Shown piece after piece: positions 8,734 through 18,783 of a stretch of 64,000 nt of DNA. A program made the translations under genes and the position numbers. Numbering within the stretch: the first letter of the stretch is position 1; the number at the start of each line of letters is the position of its first letter. The notes under the pieces were generated by a model. It saw only the letters and a program-made list of their open reading frames with translations, was not told the origin of the DNA and made no database searches. Source of the DNA: CAWKKW01 sp963850345 (GTDB lineage Bacteria; Acidobacteriota; Terriglobia; Terriglobales; Acidobacteriaceae); assembly GCA_963850345.1 (NCBI GenBank), contig CAWKKW010000011.1:1-64000 (forward strand). Reading direction: 5' to 3'.

Positions 8734-8988
8734 ATGTCTTATCTTATAGAACTTAAGTCCGAGACCATTTATGTAACGCCCGTGTACATCTTTTGGGCCG
8801 GTAAGCCCCGGAAGATGGCTATAGAGAGTCGCCCAGAATATGCTGTTATCCGATTATCTGGAACCAAGGAAACCTTCCCGGTCCCTTGGGATGAGGTTTT
8901 CCAAGCAGCTCATAAGCGACATGAGGTGAACATCCGGCGCGAACAGCAAGCGTCGGTCAAGTCGAAGCGTTCACGTCCCGGAAAGTAA
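8734..8988 (+). CDS. Small protein of unknown function (84 aa)
   Basis: The ATG follows a strong GGGAGG Shine-Dalgarno at a good distance, the best evidence that the gene is real. The product has a beta-strand-rich first half (MSYLIELKSETIYVTPVYIF, then AVIRLSGTKETFPVPWDEVF) and a very basic tail (RREQQASVKSKRSRPGK), suggesting a small nucleic-acid-binding protein, though no family was recognised. It lies in the cargo segment between the two membrane modules, 643 bases before the next small gene. Confidence 0.55.
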   Translation: MSYLIELKSETIYVTPVYIFWAGKPRKMAIESRPEYAVIRLSGTKETFPVPWDEVFQAAHKRHEVNIRREQQASVKSKRSRPGK

Positions 8989-9631
8989 GGGTTGAAGCAC
9001 GGGTTCTGGAAGCGTCCAAACTTCGTACTTAACGGATATCGCGAGCGTGGTGACAAAACATTGCCATCCGGTTCAGTCGCGCAGTACGTTGAGGATTGAT
9101 CTGGAAGCTCCGCCGGTCTGTGCCTGGGTAGGCGGTGCCGACGATCTGCATTCGGAGGCCCGGAAGGATCTGCAGCCCGGAGAAAGTTACTCGTCCGTCC
9201 CAGCCGCGGCCGGCTGCGTCGTTGGCAACTTCGCAGAAGCGGTTGATGTCGCCAAGGGCTGATCGGCGAATGCTAATGTCGAGCTTGGTTTCAATGACTG
9301 AACAGGTTCCTGAGTTGTCGGCGGGTGACACTCGTATAGCCATCATAGGCCTGCACATCTAGCCGGAGCGGTCGGTCCGGATGGTATTCAATCCACACGT
9401 GCCCGCTTGCGGCGTAGTGACGCGCTTTGAGGGCTGCTTGGTTCGAAGCCCCGATCGTCGGCAAGGTCGAATTCACAAAGCCGCGACATGATACATATGC
9501 ATTTGCTTTCGGGCAAGAGCCTGAACAGGAGGTAATCAACGCACCACGGGTAATATGTAGTTTCTTCTTAACATGACTGTGGGTAGCGGATAGGCTCCAA
9601 ATGTGCATATGCGCACCGAGGAGAACCACCC
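8989..9631. other. Region without a convincing gene; possible remnant on the minus strand
   Basis: On the minus strand, a frame at 9291-9629 ends with a protein-like stretch (HVWIEYHPDRPLRLDVQAY) and a second frame at 9029-9358 continues in another phase. They may be pieces of one decayed or frameshifted gene, but no family was recognised and neither has a clear start signal. The plus strand carries nothing convincing. Confidence 0.3.
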
Positions 9632-9796
9632 ATGAAAAAGTACCTGCGTGTTGGGCTCGTTGCAGCCATCCTAATGACGACCGGTTCCATGAATGTCTTC
9701 GGGTCTATCGCGGGAACTGACCCCCGACCCAAGCCCGTGGGACATATGTCCGCGAGCTTGGCAATTTCAGTAGTTCTCTCTGTTCTAGGACTATAA
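9632..9796 (+). CDS. 54-residue small secreted or membrane protein before module B
   Basis: The ATG follows GAGGAGA at a normal distance. The product begins with a signal-peptide-like stretch (MKKYLRVGLVAAILMTTGSM), has a short polar middle with DPRPKP, and ends in a hydrophobic segment (ASLAISVVLSVLGL), so it could be exported or span the membrane twice. It stops 30 bases before the 7-TM gene of module B and is probably in the same operon. No equivalent small gene is seen before module A. Function unknown. Confidence 0.55.
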   Translation: MKKYLRVGLVAAILMTTGSMNVFGSIAGTDPRPKPVGHMSASLAISVVLSVLGL

Positions 9797-9826
9797 GAAC
9801 GAAGAGAATAAGTTTCGAGGGTTGGA

Positions 9827-10594
9827 ATGAGCCTGTCGAAGCTCGATAGCGGACTGTGGGTGGCTGGGTTTATCAGCCACGCCGCGCTTTTGGCCGTGCT
9901 TTTCTATCGGGGCAGGTGGAGGGAATACCCTGTCTTCACCACATTCATAGCCTTTCATTTTTCTCTGAGCCCGGTTTTATATGTCATTTACGGGTATGGT
10001 ACGGCGACCTGGTACTCCCGTGTCTATTGGTCTTCCGCTCTTCTCGATTTTGGACTTCAACTTGGCGTCGTGTTCGAGGTGGCGCGGATCGTGTTGCGGC
10101 CAACTGGAACCTGGGTTCAGGACGCCAGAAAGCATTTTCTGCTTTCTGGCACTGTAGGCATTCTCGCCGCGGCCGCACTTGCCTGGATGGTTACTCCGCC
10201 GGTTGCAGATGCATTGGACCGATGGGAACTCCAAGGCAATCTATTCACTGCGTTCGTGATCTGTGAACTGTTCTTGATCATCAGTGCCACGGCCACTCGG
10301 TTCGGACTGGGCTGGCGAAGCCACATCATGGCGATTGAGCAAGGGTTTGCTGGCTGGGTGGTGGTCGCGGTCCTAGTGGAAACCTTGCATAGTTATTTTG
10401 GTACTGCACATTATTTCTTTGTCCTGGAATACGCTAAGATGTTTGTTTATTTGGCTGCGCTTGGCTACTGGATAGCCCGTCTGTGGCTGGAGGAGCCCGC
10501 TAGACAGCCCCTTTCCCCAGAATTGCGGGAATACATTCTTGCCCTTCACCGCCAAGTGCAATACGATCTTGGCAGAGTAGACATCGAAAGCTGA
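9827..10594 (+). CDS. Seven-helix membrane protein, module B
   Basis: A 255-residue protein with about seven membrane segments, paralogous to the protein at 6835-7605 and encoded in the opposite orientation. Shared features are LWVAGFISHAALL at the N-terminus, a central VVFEVARIVLRP, and the C-terminal tail with YILALHRQVQYDL. It is followed after 7 bases by its partner gene, just as module A overlaps its partner by 4. The conserved pairing argues that the two proteins form a complex. Function unknown. Confidence 0.8.
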   Translation: MSLSKLDSGLWVAGFISHAALLAVLFYRGRWREYPVFTTFIAFHFSLSPVLYVIYGYGTATWYSRVYWSSALLDFGLQLGVVFEVARIVLRPTGTWVQDARKHFLLSGTVGILAAAALAWMVTPPVADALDRWELQGNLFTAFVICELFLIISATATRFGLGWRSHIMAIEQGFAGWVVVAVLVETLHSYFGTAHYFFVLEYAKMFVYLAALGYWIARLWLEEPARQPLSPELREYILALHRQVQYDLGRVDIES

Positions 10595-10601
10595 GCCGCG
10601 C

Positions 10602-11171
10602 GTGCCCTCCTTGCTGCCTTATCTCTTACTGCTCTTTGCAGCCTCTGCGCTGATTGGGAAGACGATCTATTCCCATTATGTCGCAGCCAAACTCGCTCGG
10701 GGAACTTGGCAAGATCTTGTGTTGAAGCTTCAGCACCTGAACCTCGACGGAGTGACGACGGTAGCACGCGATTTTCTCGAGCCTCGCCCTAGCCAGATCC
10801 AATTGGAACCAGGCCAGATGTGGGAGCTTGTAGGTGGTTATCGTGGGTTACGAAAGATGCGAGCAAATGCAGAGGTGATGCTGGCTCTCGCGTCTTACAC
10901 AAAACGCTGGAACTTTGACGAAAGCGTGATTGTTAGCGAAAGGATGAGACGCGACGCAACGGCGTTGCACCGTGCGATCCGCCGTGTCGAGCTGAGGAGA
11001 ATAGGCGAACTAAAAAACATCTATCGCCTCCTTCCACATCATTTCCACATGATGACTCCTTTCGACGTGCATCAAGCAGCCTCCTCGTATTACCTGATGC
11101 GCCAGCGGCTGCTTGCCCTATATGAAACCAGCCATGCTGGGTTATATCCAGCTTTGTCAGCGAAATTGTAG
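10602..11171 (+). CDS. Membrane-anchored helical protein, module B partner
   Basis: A 189-residue protein starting at GTG, with an N-terminal membrane segment (LLPYLLLLFAASALIG) and a helical soluble part. It is the paralogue of the protein at 6296-6838, with 33 of 45 identical residues in the block beginning GLRKMRANAE. A segment of about nine residues (around LKNIYRLLPHHFH) is inserted relative to module A. The gene is last in its operon; an AT-rich promoter-like region with two operator-like palindromes follows. No known domain was recognised. Confidence 0.8.
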   Translation: MPSLLPYLLLLFAASALIGKTIYSHYVAAKLARGTWQDLVLKLQHLNLDGVTTVARDFLEPRPSQIQLEPGQMWELVGGYRGLRKMRANAEVMLALASYTKRWNFDESVIVSERMRRDATALHRAIRRVELRRIGELKNIYRLLPHHFHMMTPFDVHQAASSYYLMRQRLLALYETSHAGLYPALSAKL

Positions 11172-11250
11172 GTGGAATCGATCTGGGCGGCGCCATCGTC
11201 AACTGCACAATCCGTCTTTGCGCTTGCAAAAACATGAAGAAATAGGGTTA

Positions 11251-11272
11251 TATTGAAATGTACAATTCAATA
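11251..11272. promoter_or_regulatory. Palindromic operator-like motif 1 before the recombinase operon
   Basis: TATTGAA (11251-11257) and TTCAATA (11266-11272) form a perfect inverted repeat around ATGTACAA. The same motif occurs at 461-480 and 11310-11332. A possible -10 box (TTATAT, 11248-11253) overlaps its left arm and TTGCAA at 11224-11229 could be the -35, so binding would repress. The repeat is visible; its function is inferred. Confidence 0.55.
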
Positions 11273-11309
11273 CACGCGCCCTGGCAGCCACGCTTTCCGG
11301 CGTCCTGAT

Positions 11310-11332
11310 TATTGAAATGTATATTCCAAATA
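11310..11332. promoter_or_regulatory. Palindromic operator-like motif 2 before the recombinase operon
   Basis: TATTGAAATGTATATTCCAAAT has the same left arm and core as the motif at 11251-11272, 59 bases away, with a less perfect right arm. Two sites before the recombinase operon and one before the transfer operon suggest a single regulator that controls both excision and transfer. Confidence 0.5.
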
Positions 11333-11402
11333 TGCGGCATGCGCGGCTTTGGAGGATGAGTCACGGCTCCGCAAGCTCTTCGCCTCACTTGGAGTCCACC
11401 TC

Positions 11403-11828
11403 ATGAAGAACGAATTGCATGACCTGACCGATCAGGAGCGCGGCATGAACTGCCCTGGCTACGTGCCGGGCCAAGCCGCTCCGATGGAGCATGGCATTCT
11501 TCCGCTCGATGCGAGTATCCGTGAGCCACGGACCGAGCATTCGGGAGACGTCAGGTGTATAGAATCAACCACAAAGACCGTCCCCTTGTCTCTCCCCGGG
11601 CTAGTCGATGCCATTCTCGAAGTCAGCCGACAGCGGAAGACTATGCTCGATCAAGTGCGCTCTGCTCTACTATCAGGCAACGACCTGGAGGCGCTCCAAT
11701 TAGCCCGGAAACTGTGTGGATTACCGATAAAGGACAGAAATGAAGAGGGTTATCGAACTCATAAGAGTCAGCACCGAAAGGCAAGCAGCGAACGATCGCG
11801 CTTCGATTCCCGCGCAGCAAGCCGCTAA
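11403..11828 (+). CDS. Small protein upstream of and overlapping the recombinase gene
   Basis: 141 residues from ATG 11403, which follows GGAG; a TTG at 11349 would give 18 more. The helical stretch VDAILEVSRQRKTMLDQVRS followed by LEALQLARKLCGLP is protein-like and may be an interaction surface. The last third is basic and overlaps the recombinase gene by 89 bases in another frame, so the true end may be earlier if a frameshift is present. The close coupling suggests an accessory factor, for example a directionality factor or a regulator of the recombinase. No family was recognised. Confidence 0.5.
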   Translation: MKNELHDLTDQERGMNCPGYVPGQAAPMEHGILPLDASIREPRTEHSGDVRCIESTTKTVPLSLPGLVDAILEVSRQRKTMLDQVRSALLSGNDLEALQLARKLCGLPIKDRNEEGYRTHKSQHRKASSERSRFDSRAASR

Positions 11829-13266
11829 CCGGCGAACTTGTCTACAGCACGGGCTTGAGATCGTGCGTTCGATCCAGATCGCCGACGTTTCGGGAGCTTC
11901 CGTGCTTCTAGCTCCCGAGATTCAAGAGCTCATGCGGCTTATCAAATCTCCTACCATTAGCGGTGTCGTGGCGCGTGAGTTCAGCAGACTTATGCGGCCG
12001 GAGAATTTCGCTGACTACGCTCTCCTTCAGGCATTTGCTGACTCCAGGACCGTTCTGTATTTGCCGGAAGGACCAATTGACCTTAACAGCAAGACTGGCC
12101 GACTCATGGGAACCATTCGCGCAGCAATAGCGGGAATGGAGCGGACCGAGATTCTTGAGCGCGTTTGGAGCGCTAAAGAGGAAAAACGACGGCGCGGAGA
12201 GTTGGCGCAGAGCTCGATTGTGCTCCCGTTCGGAGTTGGGTATGAACAGGGTCGAGGGTTTCACTACAAACCGGAGGCAGAGCGGGTGCGTGCGGCTTTC
12301 CGACAGTTTCTGGCCGGAGACCAAAGCTACTCTAAACTCGCCCAAATGGTCGGCGTGACGCCTCGAGGTATGCACCTGATCCTCCGAAATCCAATCTGGA
12401 TTGGTTGGCGAGTCATCGACAAGAAACGTGACCTGTCTGGTGCCGGTAAGTACATCGGTATCGACGGCCGGCAGGCGGACCGCAGGAAGATTTCCCGAGC
12501 CCCTGAAGATGTGATTCGGGTGCAAGTCATTGAAAATCCGCTGATTACACAAGCCGAGTTTGAATCGGTACAGCAGATCATGGATTTAAAGCAAAAGAAG
12601 CATTGGCGAACTCGAACGGACTATGAGCATCGCTTTACCTATAACGGCTTTCTGACCTGTTCAACCTGCAGGGAAGTCATCCATACGGCTTTGGCACGAC
12701 GAGATTACTATGCCTGCAAAGGGCGACGAACCACACACAAGTGCCAAACGAAATACATGGGCCGTGGGAAGCTCGAAGGGTTATTAGATGGTTTGTTCGC
12801 CGACCGCCTCACCAAACCTGCATTTCTTGAAAACTGTGTCGAAACGCTACGGCAACGCTCCGTCCAGACTAACTCTGATGTTGATATCCCGAGATTGACC
12901 GCCGAACTCAAGACGCTCCAGCGCAAACGTGAGCGTGTGATCGACGGTTTCGTGGAAGGCGTAATCAAACGTGAGGAGCGGGATCAACGCCTGATCGCAA
13001 TTGAGGACGGAATCCGCGTTGCCGAAGACACTTTGGCCCGAGAACCGGCGGATAGGTCTTTCGACACAGGAAAGCTGATCGAGGCTTTTGCACCACTTGT
13101 TGAGTGGGAATATTGGACAAGAGACCAGAAACGGCAGGTTCTCTCGACTTTGATACCAGATATCAGGGTGTCCGATTACAAGGTTGATTCCTTGGGACTT
13201 AGTTCAAGCCTTTTCAGCAATGAGGATACCCATAGGGACAAGGATTCATCGCGGCGGCGAGCATGA
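11740..13266 (+). CDS. Large serine recombinase (site-specific integrase)
   Basis: 508 residues with the layout of large serine integrases. The N-terminal resolvase domain has the nucleophilic serine in IRVSTERQ (Ser11) and the conserved SRLMRP and MGTIRAAIAGMERTEI segments. The recombinase domain follows (about 165-260, with GMHLILRNPIWIGWRV), then a zinc ribbon (CSTC near 306, further cysteines near 324 and 334) and a coiled coil (about 385-440). Its 3' end runs into comM, whose truncated frame on the other strand ends at 13214; the last 18 or so codons overlap comM. The recombinase is therefore the terminal gene of the element and very probably made the insertion. Confidence 0.93.
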   Translation: MKRVIELIRVSTERQAANDRASIPAQQAANRRTCLQHGLEIVRSIQIADVSGASVLLAPEIQELMRLIKSPTISGVVAREFSRLMRPENFADYALLQAFADSRTVLYLPEGPIDLNSKTGRLMGTIRAAIAGMERTEILERVWSAKEEKRRRGELAQSSIVLPFGVGYEQGRGFHYKPEAERVRAAFRQFLAGDQSYSKLAQMVGVTPRGMHLILRNPIWIGWRVIDKKRDLSGAGKYIGIDGRQADRRKISRAPEDVIRVQVIENPLITQAEFESVQQIMDLKQKKHWRTRTDYEHRFTYNGFLTCSTCREVIHTALARRDYYACKGRRTTHKCQTKYMGRGKLEGLLDGLFADRLTKPAFLENCVETLRQRSVQTNSDVDIPRLTAELKTLQRKRERVIDGFVEGVIKREERDQRLIAIEDGIRVAEDTLAREPADRSFDTGKLIEAFAPLVEWEYWTRDQKRQVLSTLIPDIRVSDYKVDSLGLSSSLFSNEDTHRDKDSSRRRA

Positions 13267-14314
13267 AGCGCGCTGGAAAACTGAGCGACATGGACGCGCG
13301 GGCGATGGTGACCTGTCCATCTTCCAGAGGCTGCCGCATTACTTCCAATACGTTGCGCGGAAACTCGGGAAGTTCGTCGAGGAAGAGAACTCCATGATGC
13401 GCGAGGGAGACCTCGCCGGGCCGAGGAACCGCGCCGCCACCGATCAAACCCGCGTCGGAGATGGTGTGGTGCGGCGAGCGAAACGGACGGTGCGTGACCA
13501 GGCCCGTCTCGCCGTCGAGCACACCGGCAACCGAATGAATCTTGGTGGTCTCGAGCGCTTCGTCAAAGCTGAGCGGAGCAAGGATCGACGGCAGCCGCTT
13601 GGCGAGCATGGTCTTGCCGGAACCCGGCGGCCCAATCATCAGGATGTTGTGACTGCCGGCAGCGGCGATCTCGAGAGCGCGCTTGGCGGTCTGCTGGCCG
13701 CGCACATCTTTGAAATCCAGCGGGAAGTGCTGCAGTTCGCCGAGCAGCTTTGTCGTTGATATGCGAAATGGTTCCACGCCGATGCCGCCGTTCCCAGCGG
13801 CGTTCAACAATTCGCGCACATCATTTAGAGAAGTGACTGGATAGACGTTGACCCCTTCGACGACTGCAGCTTCGGCAGCGTTGGCGGCAGGCACGACCAG
13901 GTTTCGAATGCCGCGATCTCTCGCGGCCACGGCCACCGGCAGCATGCCGGGCACGGCACGCAGGCTTCCATCGAGACCCAATTCGCCGAGGAGCAGAAAC
14001 TGGCTGAGGTCGCGAAGCTGCAGTGCGCCATAAGCGCCCAGGATGCCGATCGCAATCGGCAAGTCGAACCCCGAGCCCTCTTTCTTCAGATCGGCAGGCG
14101 CGAGGTTGATGGTGATGTGGGTGGGTGGGATAGAGAAGCCGGAGTTCTTGATCGCGGCGCGCACGCGGTCACGACTCTCTCGAACCGCCGCATCGGGCAG
14201 GCCGACGGTATGGAAGCGATCCTCCGCGGTCTGGATGCCTGAGTAGTCGACCTCGACGTCGATAATGTTCGCGTCGATACCGTAGACCGCGGCGCTGAGA
14301 GCTTTGAAGAGCAT
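13214..14314 (-). pseudogene. comM: ComM/YifB-family AAA ATPase, 3'-truncated by the inserted element
   Basis: ComM is a hexameric helicase that promotes branch migration during natural transformation. The N-terminal Lon-like domain starts with MLFKALSAAVYGIDANIIDV, the family's usual start (14314); an upstream ATG at 14368 is possible. Walker A GPPGSGKT lies near residue 227 and Walker B VLFLDELPEF near 310. The frame ends shortly after AAMNPCPYGY, where the family continues for about 130 residues with the C-terminal domain. The stop lies in DNA that also codes for the recombinase C-terminus, so the truncation coincides with the element boundary. The remaining 3' part should lie beyond the element's left end, outside this window. 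Confidence 0.9.
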
Positions 14315-14500
14315 GCGTTTCAGGGGGGAGGGCTTGCAGCAAGTATAGGAGGGTAAAGGAATCTTCATGGTGACTCACATCACAGGCGTTTTAGAAATGC
14401 CCCTACTGGCCAGGACGTGGGAATCGTGGAAGTTATGAGCGGAGGAGAGTCGGCGGTGTTACTTTCAAAAGCGATAAGCGTCGGAGTGCGAGGAGGAACT

Positions 14501-15537
14501 GTGAGGCAGTGCCGGAACTGGAAGTTGGTTTGCGGAGCCTTGGGAGTGTTGATGCTGTCTCCTGCGACTACCAAAAGCGCACAGACGAATGCGAGTGATG
14601 GCGCTGATCGTCCCACTGCACAGAGCCGTCCCGCGCAACGGGATGATTCCGGGATTGTGGGAGACAAGCCTGGGGAAGAGCCCGATGAAACTCCGGCACT
14701 ACCGACCGCCGCGGCCAAAAAGAGCGGAGGCGTCGGCACCGCATGGGAGATGATCCAGACGGCCGCGAAGAGTCCCAAGCCCCAGCTGCGGATTGATGCT
14801 CTTACCGCAGTTGGCACACTGGGGGATTTCTCAAACGCGGAAGAGATCGTTGAAACCGCCATGACGAAGGGGATCGCGATGTACGCCTGGCTGCGGCTGT
14901 CGGCGCCGGCACAATGAATGACCGCAGATTGATTCCATTTCTGCGCAGAGCGCTGGATGACAAGGCACCCGAGGTGAGCTATGCCGCAGCGGTTGCGTTG
15001 TGGAAGGTGCACGATCATAGCGGAGAGGCGATTCTGTACCAAGTGTTAGCCGGCGAACGAAAGGCTGCCGAGGGTTTCATCGGCACGGAGATGCATCAGG
15101 CCAACAAAGATCTGCACAGCCCTTCGACCCTCGCGCTGCTCGGAGCAGAGCAGGGAGCGTATGCCTTGCTGGGACCATTTGGGATCGGCCTGGATGCAGC
15201 CAAGATGATGATGAAAGGCTCGAATGCGAATTCTGCCAGAGTACTTACGGCTAGCCTGCTCTCGAGCGACAATACGCCGCTGACGAAGCGGCAGTTTCTC
15301 GCCGCGTTGCGTGACAAGGATTATTTTGTGCGTGCCGCTTCAGCACGAGCCCTGGGGAACTACCGGGGCAAGGATGTGAGCGATGCGCTGCAAGCGACAT
15401 TCACCGATAAGAAGCCGAGCGTTGGGTTGACGGCCGCCGCGTCTTACATCCGAGTGAACCGCGCATCTGCAAGCATTCCCAAAAAACGCGGTGGTCACCT
15501 ACCGCCATCGCCGATCAGAAAGAATGGATTGCGGTAA
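14501..15537 (+). pseudogene. Secreted HEAT-repeat protein, frameshifted
   Basis: A GTG start at 14501 behind AGGAGG gives a signal peptide (WKLVCGALGVLMLSPATTKS), a low-complexity linker and a HEAT repeat (PQLRIDALTAVGTLGDFSNA). After the G-run at 14869-14872 the repeat continues in another frame as GDRDVRLAAAVGAGTMNDRR, LIPFLRRALDDKAPEVSYAA and later ALRDKDYFVRAASARALGNY. Reading with one extra G restores one continuous protein of about 345 residues. HEAT repeats are protein-protein interaction scaffolds; no partner is evident. The break at a homopolymer suggests a sequencing indel as much as a real mutation. Confidence 0.75.
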
Positions 15538-15572
15538 TGGGCGATTGAGGCGCGATTAAAAAACAGGAGCCA

Positions 15573-15776
15573 TCAATCGGACAGGTTCGATTCCGTTTCG
15601 GGCGTGGGCTTACGCATCCCCGCGAATCGAAAGAAGCGGTGCTCGCAGAATTCGCAACGGTAAGCCATCAGACGGATCGCTTTCAGCGGACGTTCCACGG
15701 GACGAGTGTGGCTTCTTCTGATTGCCCCATTCCCACACTTCGGACAACGTAAAGAAACACGAGCTGAACTGAACAT
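15573..15776 (-). CDS. Small zinc-ribbon protein
   Basis: 67 residues from the ATG at 15776. Two CxxC knuckles (LRCPKCGNG and YRCEFCEHRFFRF) separated by about 27 residues define a rubredoxin-like zinc ribbon, and the linker is rich in arginine. The protein stands alone between the HEAT protein and serine dehydratase genes. It may bind nucleic acid or another protein; the function is unknown. An upstream ATG at 15818 would add 14 residues without family support. Confidence 0.65.
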   Translation of the reverse strand: MFSSARVSLRCPKCGNGAIRRSHTRPVERPLKAIRLMAYRCEFCEHRFFRFAGMRKPTPETESNLSD

Positions 15777-15960
15777 AGTCTCTCCGCCGAAACCCAAAGT
15801 CTGCCGGATTCCGGCCATCAGCTTCAGACTGTTATCTCATACTTCGGCGGATACATAAAGGCGGCAGACAGTGTTTCGGCTGGTCTGGTTTGAGCGATGA
15901 ACGCCGACTTGTGTGCCGAGGGCCAGCGCTACCTCACCAGGCGAGGCATAGAATAGTTGG

Positions 15961-17355
<1,395 letters not shown>

Positions 17356-17371
17356 CGATTTTCACTGCTGC

Positions 17372-18556
17372 TTAACGTTCCAGCGCCATCGCGACCGAGT
17401 TGCCACCACCGAGACAGAGAGCCACGACACCCCGATGCACATCGCGGCGGGTCATCTCGTAGAGCAAGGTCACGAGGCAGCGGGCGCCGCTCGCTCCGAT
17501 AGGATGTCCGATGGCGACCGCCCCGCCATTCACGTTGACTCGGTCCTGCGGTAAGCCCAGTTCGCGACTCACAGCGATTGCCTGTACCGCAAACGCCTCA
17601 TTCAATTCATAGAGGTCCACCTCGTCGACAGACCACCCGGCGCGCGCCAGGGCTTTTCTTACACCGGTGACCGGTGCCATCATGACCCAGGCGGGATCGA
17701 TACCGCTGGTGGCCTGCGCACGGATGTAAGCCAGAGGCTTGAGCGAAAGCGCAGCAGCGCGGCTCGCCGACATCACTACCACCGAAGCGGCGCCATCATT
17801 CACGCCCGGAGCATTGCCTGCGGTTACGGTGCCGTCTTTTTTGAACGCAGGTTTCAAAGCTCGCAGCGCTTCGACGCTGGTATCTTCGCGAACGGATTCG
17901 TCGTACTTGAAGAGAGTGGAGGGCTGGCCTTTCTTCTTCGCGGCAATTTCAACGGGCAGCACCTGCGAATCGAACCGGCCTTCGCGCCATGCCTCCGCTG
18001 CTTTACGATGCGAACAGAACGCGTACTCGTCCTGCTCCGCGCGTGTGACCTTGTACTTCTCGGCCACGTTCTCACCGGTCATTCCCATGTGGTAGTTGTT
18101 AAACGCATCCCAAAGCCCATCGTGCACCATCGCGTCCACCACGGTCGCGTTCCCCATTCGAAAGCCGCTGCGACCCTGCGGGAGAAGATACGGCGCATTG
18201 GTCATCGACTCCATACCGCCCGCGACTACGATCTCCGCGTTGCCGGTCTGGATGGCCTGCGCGGCGAGTGCCACCGCTTTGAGCCCAGAGCCGCACACTT
18301 TGTTGATCGTCATGGCACTTACCTCGCTCGTAAGACCTCCGTTGAGCGCTGCCTGGCGTGCAGGATTCTGTCCGAGTCCGGCCGATACGACGTTGCCGAG
18401 GATGCATTCATCGATCGTTGCTGGGTCAAGACCCGCGCGCCGCACTGCCTCTCTCACAGCCATGGCCCCCAACTGCGGGGCCGAGAACTCTGCAAGCGAA
18501 CCTTGAAACTTTCCTACCGGAGTGCGAACTGCGGAAACGATAACTACGTCTTCCAT
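17372..18556 (-). CDS. atoB: Acetyl-CoA acetyltransferase (thiolase)
   Basis: 394 residues; condenses two acetyl-CoA to acetoacetyl-CoA or runs in reverse in degradation. The catalytic elements are all present: the acylated cysteine in NKVCGSGLKA, the histidine in GGAVAIGHPIGASGAR and the second cysteine in VALCLGGGNSVA. VSAVRTPVGKFQGSL at the N-terminus is typical. No beta-oxidation or PHB genes are adjacent, so the pathway cannot be told from context. The ATG is supported by GGAGCTC upstream. Confidence 0.93.
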   Translation of the reverse strand: MEDVVIVSAVRTPVGKFQGSLAEFSAPQLGAMAVREAVRRAGLDPATIDECILGNVVSAGLGQNPARQAALNGGLTSEVSAMTINKVCGSGLKAVALAAQAIQTGNAEIVVAGGMESMTNAPYLLPQGRSGFRMGNATVVDAMVHDGLWDAFNNYHMGMTGENVAEKYKVTRAEQDEYAFCSHRKAAEAWREGRFDSQVLPVEIAAKKKGQPSTLFKYDESVREDTSVEALRALKPAFKKDGTVTAGNAPGVNDGAASVVVMSASRAAALSLKPLAYIRAQATSGIDPAWVMMAPVTGVRKALARAGWSVDEVDLYELNEAFAVQAIAVSRELGLPQDRVNVNGGAVAIGHPIGASGARCLVTLLYEMTRRDVHRGVVALCLGGGNSVAMALER

Positions 18557-18783
18557 GGTGGAGCTCCTCGCTTGTTTCTTCGATGCCGAGAGGTAAGCCT
18601 CGAATCGAGCCTGAGTCCCGTGACATCAACACGCCTTCTCAGCTGGCAGGCGAACTCGAACATAGCAAGCGGAGCGGAAGTAGGCAAACCGCGGAGAGAG
18701 CAGTATAAGAAGCGTTGGGGTGCAGAACCGATGCGAATCAATCACATCGGCGAAGCATCCAAAGAAACGCCGGGGAGAATTCG

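Noticed and set aside
8432..8749. A 105-codon plus-strand frame before the 84-residue protein
   Set aside because: Overlaps the better-started gene at 8734 and shows no protein-like pattern.
15583..15600. A tRNA T-loop-like string GGTTCGATTCC
   Set aside because: It lies in the coding tail of the zinc-ribbon gene and no acceptor stem, anticodon arm or D arm could be built around it.
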